Notes under the pieces: generated by a model
Databases searched by the model: none
Told to the model about the DNA's origin: nothing
Seen by the model: the letters and a program-made list of their open reading frames with translations, nothing else
From: Steroidobacteraceae bacterium
Lineage (GTDB): Bacteria; Pseudomonadota; Gammaproteobacteria; Steroidobacterales; Steroidobacteraceae
Reading direction: 5' to 3'
Assembly: GCA_025927665.1 (NCBI GenBank)
Contig: JAICKZ010000155.1
Coordinates: 1 to 7,767, forward strand
Length of the DNA stretch: 7,767 nucleotides
Position numbers and translations under genes: made by a program
Shown: positions 1 through 6,627 of the stretch, one piece after another
Position numbering within the stretch: the first letter of the stretch is position 1
Layout of the letters: each line of letters opens with the position of its first letter

Positions 1-178
1 GGAGAAGTTACCATGCGACATATTGATTCCTGATCATCCGGACTTTGTTGACATTCAAGGCAAGGCTGCTCGATTGAAAGCGGGTGCAACGGACAATCCA
101 TTTATCGACAATCAGGCTTGTCGCAACTATGCAATTGCTGCTGCAGAGAAGTTAAAAAGCCGCTTGTGGACTGAGTAA
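1..178 (+). CDS. Subclass B3 metallo-beta-lactamase, C-terminal fragment (5' end outside window)
   Basis: The reading frame open from base 2 to the TAA at 176-178 gives 58 residues. The fragment has the features of the C-terminus of subclass B3 zinc beta-lactamases (L1, FEZ-1, THIN-B group). LPCDILIPDHPDF carries the histidine matching zinc ligand His263, and a NPFIDNQACRNY stretch closely resembles the FEZ-1 tail. Cys5 and Cys40 of the fragment match the two cysteines that form the conserved B3 disulfide (256-290). Family enzymes are periplasmic and hydrolyse penicillins, cephalosporins and carbapenems with two zinc ions. The HxHxDH motif and signal peptide lie outside the window, so activity cannot be judged here. 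The gene converges on the - strand propeller gene 55 bases away. The family call is from residue patterns; the substrate range is unknown. Confidence 0.85.
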   Translation, partial: EKLPCDILIPDHPDFVDIQGKAARLKAGATDNPFIDNQACRNYAIAAAEKLKSRLWTE

Positions 179-187
179 CAATAACGC

Positions 188-222
188 AGTAGCTAGGCTG
201 GCGGGATCACCAGCCTATTACT
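188..222. terminator. Probable bidirectional terminator between convergent genes
   Basis: TAGGCTGG (194-201) and CCAGCCTA (210-217) form a perfect 8-bp stem around an 8-base loop. The stem can be extended by AGTA (188-191) pairing with TACT (219-222) across a small internal loop. It lies just after the lactamase stop and just after the stop of the - strand gene. There is no clean T-run on either side, so its efficiency as an intrinsic terminator is uncertain. Confidence 0.6.
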
Positions 223-232
223 TCTAGCGGTA

Positions 233-1921
233 TTATTCGAAGCGAGCTGTATATAAATCTGTCGTGCCAAGACTGCCTAACTGCCACCATGCAGCAACGG
301 CGCTGCCACTTGGCTCAAGAAAGAAATCATCAAGCTGCGCGCCTAAGCGAGGATTATTATCTATGGCCCCGGCACTGGCCCAACCTGTACTAGCTCGATA
401 ACGTTTTGCAAAAACTCTGTTTTCACCATTACGTTGCTGTGTCCACACCACCAATGCATTGCCACTAATATCTGCGACAATATGCGGATCAGTGCCTGCA
501 TTCTCATCATTTGGAAGCAGTGGATGTGTCCAGGTCCATGCATTATTAGCCGGTATGAAATTTTTTACACCATTTACAAATGCAGCGAATGCCCGGTCAT
601 CATCCAACAATACCAATTGCGACGGAGAAACTTTCACCGTTGCATCGATCAACATTGGCTTACTCCAATGACCTGATATATCAGCTCGAGCGAATTTTAA
701 GCCGATATCGTCGGTCCACATCAAGAATGCTTCGCCACGAGGATTAACGGCAAGCGCCTGATGACCGGTGGTGTTCATCGTTGATTCAGTGTCGATGATT
801 TGCGGTACGTTCCAGCCGGTAGCAAGTGTGTAATGGCTGACTAGTAAGTTGGGAGTTGGAAAGTGGAGATCTGCAAGCGCTGACCATGTCGCATAGGCAT
901 CACCTGCATCATCTACCTGAATATCAATTTTTCCTGCAAGAAATGCGATAGAGTCATCTAGATGTACAGGCTTGCTCCATCCCGCTGTTCTGGTATATCG
1001 ATTAACTACGATGCTTTGTAATGAATGAAGTGCACAGCAATCGTATTCCTGCCACAGTGCAAATGCATTGCCGGCTTTATCGAACACTAAATGAGTGTTG
1101 GTTGCACTGCGCTTAGCATAGCCGTCAATGATTTGCGGCGTGCCCCAACCAGAACCAAAACTACTTCCGACGACGAAGCGACTTGCCCACAGATGTAATG
1201 GCTGAGTGGTGGGTTCAAGAACAGGAGAAATAGTTGCAACCCATGTTACAAAGGCATTGCCATCGTTATCAACCGTTACATTTATTTCGCCAACTCGATC
1301 CAGTGGGTGTGGATCAGTAGGGTCGGGACTGATCCTACTATAACTAGCAATAAGAGTAGGCTCAGTCGGGGTTGTACCTGGGACTTGACGAATTGCCCAA
1401 ATATCTTCTTCGCTATCGCTGAATTGTTGCACCCAGGCAATGAAGCGAATTCCTTTAGCGTTCGTTGCACTTGCGTGAACTCCAGAAACCGGTGCAGATA
1501 TCGTCTGAGCAACTAGTTGTGGTGTTTGCCAAGTTGCATCGCGAGTTTTAAAAGTAATTGCAATCGGCGCGGCGAGTTGATCACCATTGCTTCCCATCAC
1601 TGATGAGATATTCAACGTGTAATTGGTCCAGGGAAGTAGGGGCGTGGAAGGTTGTACTGAAATGACTGCATCGGAAACACTTAACGCTACTTTTTGAGTA
1701 CCCGCAGCACTCTGCAACGTAACGGTGCTTGTGTTAACCGATGTTTTTGCAAGCGCTGTTGAAAACTCTAAGGTGACGGTATTGGTTCGCGATATGTCAG
1801 TGGCATTGTTGCTTGGAACACTGCTAACTAACATTAGTGTCTCAGCGTGCGTTATCGCCGCGAAGCAAAATGCACATAAGATTACAAAGATGGGTAATGT
1901 TCTCGTCTTAGATATCAACAT
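233..1921 (-). CDS. Secreted Big_5 Ig-domain plus propeller-like repeat protein (paralog A)
   Basis: 562 residues, function unknown. Residues 1-26 are a Sec signal peptide (KTR, a hydrophobic core, cleavage after THA). Residues about 27-127 form a bacterial Ig-like Big_5 (SbsA-like) domain: SVPSNNATDIS, a TVTLEFS strand, PSTPLLPWTNYTL, a final TFKT. From about 128 to the end, a G-A-x-x-x-W type motif recurs eight times (near 157, 221, 284, 340, 396, 442, 487 and 539). It alternates with a GW-x-x-P-x-x-I-D type motif (near 130, 259, 314, 369, 418, 461 and 513). This pattern suggests a seven- or eight-bladed beta-propeller. No catalytic motif or transmembrane anchor is seen, so it is probably periplasmic or released and may bind ligand. 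The only mature cysteines are the adjacent pair 295-296. GAGGAGG at 1927-1933, five bases before the ATG, fixes the start. It lies 144 bases downstream of its paralog and may share its transcript. Confidence 0.85.
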   Translation of the reverse strand: MLISKTRTLPIFVILCAFCFAAITHAETLMLVSSVPSNNATDISRTNTVTLEFSTALAKTSVNTSTVTLQSAAGTQKVALSVSDAVISVQPSTPLLPWTNYTLNISSVMGSNGDQLAAPIAITFKTRDATWQTPQLVAQTISAPVSGVHASATNAKGIRFIAWVQQFSDSEEDIWAIRQVPGTTPTEPTLIASYSRISPDPTDPHPLDRVGEINVTVDNDGNAFVTWVATISPVLEPTTQPLHLWASRFVVGSSFGSGWGTPQIIDGYAKRSATNTHLVFDKAGNAFALWQEYDCCALHSLQSIVVNRYTRTAGWSKPVHLDDSIAFLAGKIDIQVDDAGDAYATWSALADLHFPTPNLLVSHYTLATGWNVPQIIDTESTMNTTGHQALAVNPRGEAFLMWTDDIGLKFARADISGHWSKPMLIDATVKVSPSQLVLLDDDRAFAAFVNGVKNFIPANNAWTWTHPLLPNDENAGTDPHIVADISGNALVVWTQQRNGENRVFAKRYRASTGWASAGAIDNNPRLGAQLDDFFLEPSGSAVAAWWQLGSLGTTDLYTARFE

Positions 1922-2065
1922 GACAACCTCCTCAAAAAATCAATATTTCGTTTCAAAAAATTGTGCATTCACTTTTACTTCAGTTATCTTCGCCAACCTC
2001 TAACGAAATACTTACGATCATAAAATCACTCGAAAGATCGCTATAAACAAGTTACTGAAGAAGTA
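1922..2065. other. Spacer between the two paralogs
   Basis: This AT-rich 144-base gap holds the ribosome binding site of the downstream paralog and a copy of the upstream element shared by both paralogs. I found no convincing terminator: the best pairing, CGATC with GATCG around 2018-2040, has a long loop and no T-run. Co-transcription of the two genes is therefore possible. A separate promoter for the downstream gene is neither shown nor excluded. Confidence 0.5.
1939..1957 (-). repeat. Conserved upstream element, copy 1
   Basis: On the + strand this reads ATCAATATTTCGTTTCAAA. It matches 17 of 19 positions of the element at 3777-3795. The two copies sit 17 and 10 bases upstream of the respective ATG codons. 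It is either a leftover of the gene duplication or a retained leader or regulatory element. No function is assigned. Confidence 0.6.
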
Positions 2066-3766
2066 TTACTCAAAGTGTGCTGCTTGAATATCAACTGTGC
2101 CCACATCATTACTTTGCCCCCATGCAGCAACCACACTGCCACTAGGTTCAAGAAACAATTCCTCAAGCTGTTCGACTGACGTATTGCCGCTGTCGATTGG
2201 TAGGGAACTGAACCAGCCTCTATCAGCACGATAACGCTTCGCGTAAATTCTATTTACACCGCCGTTATTTTGCGTCCATGCGACTAACGCGTTGCCAGTG
2301 AGGTCAACAACAAGACGTGGATCGCTGCTCGCGTTTTGATCGGTCAACAATGGATGTGTCCAACTCCATAGACCGTTGCGAGGCGTGTATATCTTGACGC
2401 CATTTATAAAGGCTGCAAATGCTTCGCCGCTGTCAAGCAATACTACTTGCGATGGAGAGATCGTTACGCTTGAATCAATGAGCACGGGCTTGCTCCATCT
2501 GCCCAATTCATCAGTATGTGCAAATTTCAATCCGCTGTCGTCAGCCCACATCAATAAGGCGTCCCCGCGAGGATTGACAGCAAGTGCTTGATAGCCCGTA
2601 CTGTTCATCGTTGATTCGGTGGCGATCAGCTGCCGTGGAGTCCAGACGAAGCCACTCATTGTTGCCTTGTAGTAGCTGATAAATAATTTTGGTACGGGAT
2701 AGTGCAGGTCTTCGAGCGTTGTCCAGGTAGCGTAGGCATTGCCAGCATTGTCCAACTGAATATCGATTTTTCCTCCCACGAAAAAAGAATCGAAAGAACC
2801 CGCGCCATCGAGATAAATGGGATCGCCCCATCCGCCTGCCTGGGTATAATGCGTAGCGACGATACTTTGCTGTGAATGGATTCCACAGCAATCAAACTCT
2901 TGCCAAAGTGCAAACGCATTACCAGTGTGGTCGAACACTAAATGTAAGTTGGTAGCACTATGTTTGGAATAACCATCAATGATTTGCGGCGTGCCCCAGC
3001 CCGATCCCCACCCACTTCCTGTTACGAAACGGGTCGCCCAAAGATGCCATGCGGGTGGAAAATTATAATTTGGAGGTGGATCTAAAAGCGGATAATTCTG
3101 GATGACCCATGTCGTAAATGCATTGCCGTCTTCATCCACGAACACGTTCAATTCAGAAATATAGTTTTCGGGATAACTTGCAATACGCTCAAAGCTTGCG
3201 ATACGCACAGCAGTCGATACCACGCCGGGTACATAACGAATCGCCCAGATATCATCACCGGTATTAGCGTCGTTTGCCTGTAACCAGGCGACGAAGCGAA
3301 CACCTTTCGCATTGGTAGCAGTAACCTGATTCCATTGAGTAGAGGTTAATCGATCGATCACTTGCGGCGCTTGCCAGCTTGCGTCAAGAGTTTTAAAGCT
3401 GATAGAGATAGGTGCCGCGAGTTGCTCACCAGCCGTACTCATAACTGATGAAACATTCAACGTGTAGTTAGTCCATGGTAGTAATAGTGTAGAGGGCCGC
3501 ACCGATACCATCGTGCCGGTGGTACTCAATGATATTTTTTGATTTCCTGCCGCGCTTTGCAATGTGATGGTACCGGCATTCACTGATCTTGCGTTCAATG
3601 TAGTAGAGAATTGCAAATTGATGCTGCCAGTTCGTGACACATCAATGGCATTGTTGATTGGCACACTGCTAACTAACTCTAATGTCGCAGCATGCGCCAA
3701 TGTCCCAAAGGCGAATGCGTAGACCGCTGCAAGCATGAACAGCGTTCTTACCTTAGTTACCAACAT
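2066..3766 (-). CDS. Secreted Big_5 Ig-domain plus propeller-like repeat protein (paralog B)
   Basis: 566 residues from the ATG at 3764-3766, function unknown. It is a clear paralog of the gene at 233-1921 along its whole length (roughly 60% identical by eye). Residues 1-26 are a Sec signal peptide ending AHA; 27-127 are the Big_5 Ig-like domain; the rest carries the same series of propeller-like repeats. The TGNAFALWQEFDCC block (281-294) is nearly identical to paralog A and contains the only mature cysteines, 293-294. Differences cluster in stretches between repeats, such as a proline/asparagine-rich insert at about 228-239 and a glycine/phenylalanine-rich insert at about 321-332. An upstream in-frame TTG/ATG pair (3776-3781) would add five residues, but the 3766 start matches the N-terminus of paralog A and has TGGAGAT properly placed. 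It is probably the first gene of the pair. Likely exported; ligand unknown. Confidence 0.85.
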   Translation of the reverse strand: MLVTKVRTLFMLAAVYAFAFGTLAHAATLELVSSVPINNAIDVSRTGSINLQFSTTLNARSVNAGTITLQSAAGNQKISLSTTGTMVSVRPSTLLLPWTNYTLNVSSVMSTAGEQLAAPISISFKTLDASWQAPQVIDRLTSTQWNQVTATNAKGVRFVAWLQANDANTGDDIWAIRYVPGVVSTAVRIASFERIASYPENYISELNVFVDEDGNAFTTWVIQNYPLLDPPPNYNFPPAWHLWATRFVTGSGWGSGWGTPQIIDGYSKHSATNLHLVFDHTGNAFALWQEFDCCGIHSQQSIVATHYTQAGGWGDPIYLDGAGSFDSFFVGGKIDIQLDNAGNAYATWTTLEDLHYPVPKLFISYYKATMSGFVWTPRQLIATESTMNSTGYQALAVNPRGDALLMWADDSGLKFAHTDELGRWSKPVLIDSSVTISPSQVVLLDSGEAFAAFINGVKIYTPRNGLWSWTHPLLTDQNASSDPRLVVDLTGNALVAWTQNNGGVNRIYAKRYRADRGWFSSLPIDSGNTSVEQLEELFLEPSGSVVAAWGQSNDVGTVDIQAAHFE

Positions 3767-3770
3767 GGCG

Positions 3771-3777
3771 ATCTCCA
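3771..3777 (-). promoter_or_regulatory. Ribosome binding site deciding the start of paralog B
   Basis: TGGAGAT on the - strand puts its GGAG core 6 bases before the ATG at 3764-3766. The alternative ATG at 3776-3778 overlaps this site and has no Shine-Dalgarno sequence of its own, so the shorter protein is preferred. Confidence 0.7.
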
Positions 3778-3795
3778 TCAATATTTTGTTTTAAA
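3777..3795 (-). repeat. Conserved upstream element, copy 2
   Basis: On the + strand this reads ATCAATATTTTGTTTTAAA, two mismatches from the copy at 1939-1957. It partly overlaps the ribosome binding site of paralog B. Confidence 0.6.
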
Positions 3796-3881
3796 GCGAT
3801 GTATGAATCGTGAACTAAAATCAGAATCTACTTACGTAATAGCGAGAATCTTAGACTGTAGTTGCGACCAGACTTTCTTGT

Positions 3882-3895
3882 TCGCTTGTAAGCGA
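3882..3895. repeat. 14-bp inverted repeat, possible operator
   Basis: TCGCTT-GT-AAGCGA is a perfect 6-bp inverted repeat with a 2-base centre, flanked by TG and CA that nearly extend it. It lies inside the divergent region, where a regulator could affect both sides. The two-base spacer makes an RNA hairpin unlikely, so a DNA site is the better reading. No regulator is known. Confidence 0.3.
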
Positions 3896-4034
3896 CATCT
3901 GACCTCAAACTGTTTTAAGGCATGACCGATTGGCGAAGCAAAGCCGTTTATGACTCTGTCAAAATATCTAGCTCCGCAAATATAAAAATTCCAGAGTTTT
4001 ATGCAGGTTAAAGACCTTAAACTTATTATCCCGA

Positions 4035-4040
4035 TATAAT
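4035..4040 (+). promoter_or_regulatory. Candidate -10 box for the 4073 gene
   Basis: Consensus TATAAT, 32 bases before the start codon. No good -35 box lies 16-18 bases upstream; the TTAAAG and TTAAAC sequences nearby are at the wrong spacing. It may be activator-dependent. Confidence 0.5.
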
Positions 4041-4072
4041 GAAGTACCTAGGTCCACTTAAAAACTCACTAG

Positions 4073-5929
4073 ATGCCAAATCTCCGATCAATCCTGTATC
4101 AAACTATCGGTTTGACGTTGCTATTGACCGTGTCATCTCTTGATGCAAGTGCACAAGGCGATGGACTCGCAGAAAGTTATAAATTCTTGGTGAGTGATCG
4201 TGCGCAAGGCGGCGTGCTTTACAAAGCAACAGCAGGAAAATTGCAAGGATTATCGCTGCCTTTAAGTTACGTTGATTCGTCTGAATACTGGGGCGAGTAT
4301 GTTTGTCGTCAACAGCATAGTGAATGCGCGGTGATGGATGTGTATAACATGTTTACTTATACTCTGACACCACAGCAAAATAGCGCGGGTAAATTGCAAA
4401 CCGAGCGCGTTAACGTTCATAGTGGCACCAACATTTATGATGCGGCTACATGGCAGATCGCGGTGGTCCTGGGGCAAACCATTAATCATTTCATCAGTAA
4501 CAATAATGAAGATGCCTATACGCTTGCAAATAACCAGAATAAGTTGCTCAAAGTAAGTTATAGCGGGAATGCACCTGATCCAGTTCAAGATACGAATCGC
4601 GCCACGTCCAAAGGCAGTAACTTCATCTACAACCATCATCTCCTTAGCAGTGGTGAACAAGCCTATTCGTTCCGGATGATTCCACGCAGTTGGATAACGG
4701 ACGATCCTTTCAAGAACACTCAATATGAATCATTGATCACCATGACAGAATTGCCGAAGAATGCGCCGGCCTTCCAACGAGGAAACGTTACATGGACAGA
4801 CTGGAAACCACTTACCGGTGAAAATGCATGGGCTTTTTTGCTGGGTCCCTTGCATGCGGCCTATATTCATTTCATCGAAAGTGAACGTCAGCAATATATT
4901 CCATTTGATGACTTGTCTGTACAGAATGCGTTGGCGATACTTCCTACATTTGCAGCAATGCAATCATCCCTTGGCGGTGTGTACTACGCTCCCGCTGGTA
5001 CGATTGGAAATCAAGAAGATCAACTCGTCAACCCGCATCAAGTCTCGATCGAAAATAATGCTTCACTGTATGCTGGACTGAGAGTCTTGGAATCCACATT
5101 ACGTGCTGAGTTCAAATACGAGAAAGAGTTAAACGGTGCAAGCAAAACAAAGATCAATGCAGCACTTGATATCATTAGAATTATGATTGATGGTGGCCAA
5201 GTCGCGCAAAACAATGCAACAGTAGGACTACTGAGCTTCTTTCGAAATCAAGCATGGCGTAATAATGAATTTGTACAAGGTGGATTAGCAAATGAGGCCA
5301 GCAGTCAGAATGCTTGGATTCCAACTACTAAACCAAGAGCAATTGATGCCAATACATGGAGCATTGCCGCTCTCGGTGCCGCACGAATTGATCAATGGTT
5401 TGGCTTTGGAGCGTCATTCAATAACTGGCAACAAATAAAAAGATGGGGTGGTTACGGTGTCAATAAAAAATTGTGGGGTGTAGGATATTCCGACGAAGAC
5501 GGCAATGGAATGAATAATGATGGTACCTATCGACAAGGAATTTTGTCAGCAGAATGGACGGCCGGAGCAATCAACATGGTTCGTAGTTTGATCAATTATT
5601 ACGAACATATCTCGATTGATTCTACCAACTATCATCATTCTCAAACTTATGTGCGCAGCCTTAAGGAAGATGAAAGCGCTATGTTCCAAGCATTACAAAC
5701 ATTGCGCATCGATAACTATGATGAAACAAATTTTCCAGGGAAGCCGCATTCGTACAATCATTTGATTCGTCAATCCTCAAAGCCGTATTTATACGCAAGC
5801 AAGCGCTACTTAATTCCTTTCGGTTGGTATTCCAATCCATTACCAAGTACGTGTGCGACGGCATGGATGATAATGGTTACAGATCGATATGATCCATTTG
5901 TATATGGCGGCAAATCACTGACACGTTAA
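4073..5929 (+). CDS. Exported protein, probable (alpha/alpha)-barrel carbohydrate-active enzyme, family unassigned
   Basis: 618 residues; I do not recognise the family with certainty. Residues 1-27 are a Sec signal peptide (LRS, hydrophobic TIGLTLLLTV, cleavage after ASA). The mature chain is rich in Trp, Tyr and Asn, and alternates predicted helices with short polar loops. Notable segments are GENAWAFLLGPLHAAY (249-264), SIENNASLYAGL (325-336), DANTWSIAALGAARID (425-440), the DEDGNGMNNDG acidic loop (474-484, possibly calcium-binding), SAEWTAGAINMVR (492-504) and IPFGWYSNPLPSTCATAW (581-598). This layout resembles six-helical-hairpin glycosidases. Glu250, Glu327, Asp425 and Glu494 are candidate acidic active-site residues by position only. 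Cys78 and Cys85 could form a disulfide. No good Shine-Dalgarno precedes the ATG, but the signal peptide supports the start. It is transcribed away from the propeller twins. The enzyme class and substrate are inference. Confidence 0.7.
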   Translation: MPNLRSILYQTIGLTLLLTVSSLDASAQGDGLAESYKFLVSDRAQGGVLYKATAGKLQGLSLPLSYVDSSEYWGEYVCRQQHSECAVMDVYNMFTYTLTPQQNSAGKLQTERVNVHSGTNIYDAATWQIAVVLGQTINHFISNNNEDAYTLANNQNKLLKVSYSGNAPDPVQDTNRATSKGSNFIYNHHLLSSGEQAYSFRMIPRSWITDDPFKNTQYESLITMTELPKNAPAFQRGNVTWTDWKPLTGENAWAFLLGPLHAAYIHFIESERQQYIPFDDLSVQNALAILPTFAAMQSSLGGVYYAPAGTIGNQEDQLVNPHQVSIENNASLYAGLRVLESTLRAEFKYEKELNGASKTKINAALDIIRIMIDGGQVAQNNATVGLLSFFRNQAWRNNEFVQGGLANEASSQNAWIPTTKPRAIDANTWSIAALGAARIDQWFGFGASFNNWQQIKRWGGYGVNKKLWGVGYSDEDGNGMNNDGTYRQGILSAEWTAGAINMVRSLINYYEHISIDSTNYHHSQTYVRSLKEDESAMFQALQTLRIDNYDETNFPGKPHSYNHLIRQSSKPYLYASKRYLIPFGWYSNPLPSTCATAWMIMVTDRYDPFVYGGKSLTR

Positions 5930-5944
5930 TCTTCAATAAAACAA

Positions 5945-5973
5945 CTGACTTCAGAAATGGAATTTCTCATAAT
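5945..5973 (+). promoter_or_regulatory. Candidate sigma-70 promoter for the 6105 gene
   Basis: CTGACT (5945-5950, four of six consensus bases), a 17-base spacer and CATAAT (5968-5973, five of six). It starts 16 bases after the upstream stop codon. The spacer contains the small inverted repeat AGAAAT-GGA-ATTTCT (5953-5967), which has no T-run after it and so is not a convincing terminator. A transcript from here would carry a leader of about 125 bases. Confidence 0.4.
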
Positions 5974-6090
5974 GAATGAAGAAGAGGAACCTAAATTGCC
6001 GATCAATTCTGATTGCAGTTGCTAGGCAGAAACCGAGCTATCTCATATAGGTAGATCATTGTTAGGCTGAGGAGGGTCTTAATCACAACA

Positions 6091-6099
6091 AGAGGAGAG
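6091..6099 (+). promoter_or_regulatory. Ribosome binding site of the 6105 gene, with a second purine-rich site upstream
   Basis: AGAGGAGAG is spaced correctly before the ATG at 6105. A second, even stronger Shine-Dalgarno-like run, GAGGAGGG, lies at 6069-6076 but has no ATG, GTG or TTG at a usable distance. It may be a ribosome standby site or chance. Confidence 0.6.
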
Positions 6100-6104
6100 T
6101 TCAC

Positions 6105-6620
6105 ATGATTTATACATCTGGTCGCATCATGCGAGTATGTCTGGTGTTTGCTTGTCTTTTGGGTGGCGCGCACACTACGCTGGCACAGGAAGTCAGTTGG
6201 AGCACACTAAGTCGTTATCAAATGTACATTGTTCCTTGGATTAGTCAGGGCACCACAGTTGGGGTACAAGTTTATTACAGTGTTGGCGCGCTTCAGGATA
6301 CGGGTGGTCCTTCTGGCTATGCGGCAGTGTGTGTAGGTGATAATTCCGGTACTAGTCCTTGTGTTAATCCTACGTCGCATGTGTGGGTGCGTACCGCACT
6401 TCCCTCGGTCGGTTCATGGGTAGTGCAGAACATACCGGTTAATTGTGCAGCCAACTTGCTTGCCGATGTGCAAGTGCTGCAGCCCTATGTGGCCTTTCCA
6501 TCTAGTCTATACTTTGCCCCGTGGGGAACCTCTCCGTATCAAGGTGCAAAATTATTCTACAGTGGTAGTGCGGATACGGTGATGCAACAAATAGTTGGTT
6601 GTAGCGAAGTTGCTCGCTAA
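6105..6620 (+). CDS. Small exported four-cysteine protein, function unknown
   Basis: 171 residues, not recognised. Residues 1-27 are a Sec signal peptide (GRIMR, hydrophobic VCLVFACLLGG, cleavage after TLA). The mature part is about 144 residues. It is rich in Val, Ser, Gly and Tyr with alternating hydrophobic residues, suggesting an all-beta fold. Four mature cysteines (76, 86, 114, 166) could form two disulfides, consistent with a periplasmic or extracellular location. There is no lipobox, membrane segment or catalytic motif. An in-frame ATG at residue 9 is possible, but the AGAGGAGAG site favours the first ATG. It sits 175 bases after the enzyme-like gene, with its own candidate promoter, and ends in a strong terminator, so it may be a single-gene transcript. 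Confidence 0.75.
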   Translation: MIYTSGRIMRVCLVFACLLGGAHTTLAQEVSWSTLSRYQMYIVPWISQGTTVGVQVYYSVGALQDTGGPSGYAAVCVGDNSGTSPCVNPTSHVWVRTALPSVGSWVVQNIPVNCAANLLADVQVLQPYVAFPSSLYFAPWGTSPYQGAKLFYSGSADTVMQQIVGCSEVAR

Positions 6621-6627
6621 GCCATCG

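Larger units (their letters stand above)
3767..4072. other. Divergent intergenic region
   Basis: 306 bases separate the start of paralog B (-) from the start of the 618-residue protein gene (+), so promoters for both directions should lie here. On the + side there is a perfect TATAAT at 4035-4040. On the - side there is a perfect TTGACA at 3962-3957, but no matching -10 box at normal spacing, so that promoter is unresolved. A compact inverted repeat sits at 3882-3895. A small 8-bp palindrome, ACCTAGGT (4046-4053), lies near the expected + strand transcript start. No gene is credible here. Confidence 0.6.

Noticed and set aside
434..676. Two overlapping + strand reading frames inside paralog A
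   Set aside because: They are antisense to a clear coding sequence with domain homology, lack ribosome binding sites and read as low-complexity nonsense.
1725..2003. A + strand reading frame across the start of paralog A
   Set aside because: It is antisense to the signal peptide and Ig domain and has no family resemblance.
3692..3925. A + strand reading frame running into the divergent region, with a 40-codon part from an ATG at 3803
   Set aside because: No Shine-Dalgarno precedes either start, it overlaps the start of paralog B, and it has no recognisable features.
3957..3962. Perfect TTGACA on the - strand upstream of paralog B
   Set aside because: The sequence 16-18 bases downstream does not resemble a -10 box, so I do not call a promoter.
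4262..4963. Two - strand reading frames inside the 618-residue protein gene
   Set aside because: They are opposite-strand shadows of a long gene with a good signal peptide and show no domain features.
5953..5967. AGAAAT-GGA-ATTTCT as a terminator for the 618-residue protein gene
   Set aside because: The stem is short and AT-rich with no following T-run, and it lies in the spacer of a better promoter candidate.
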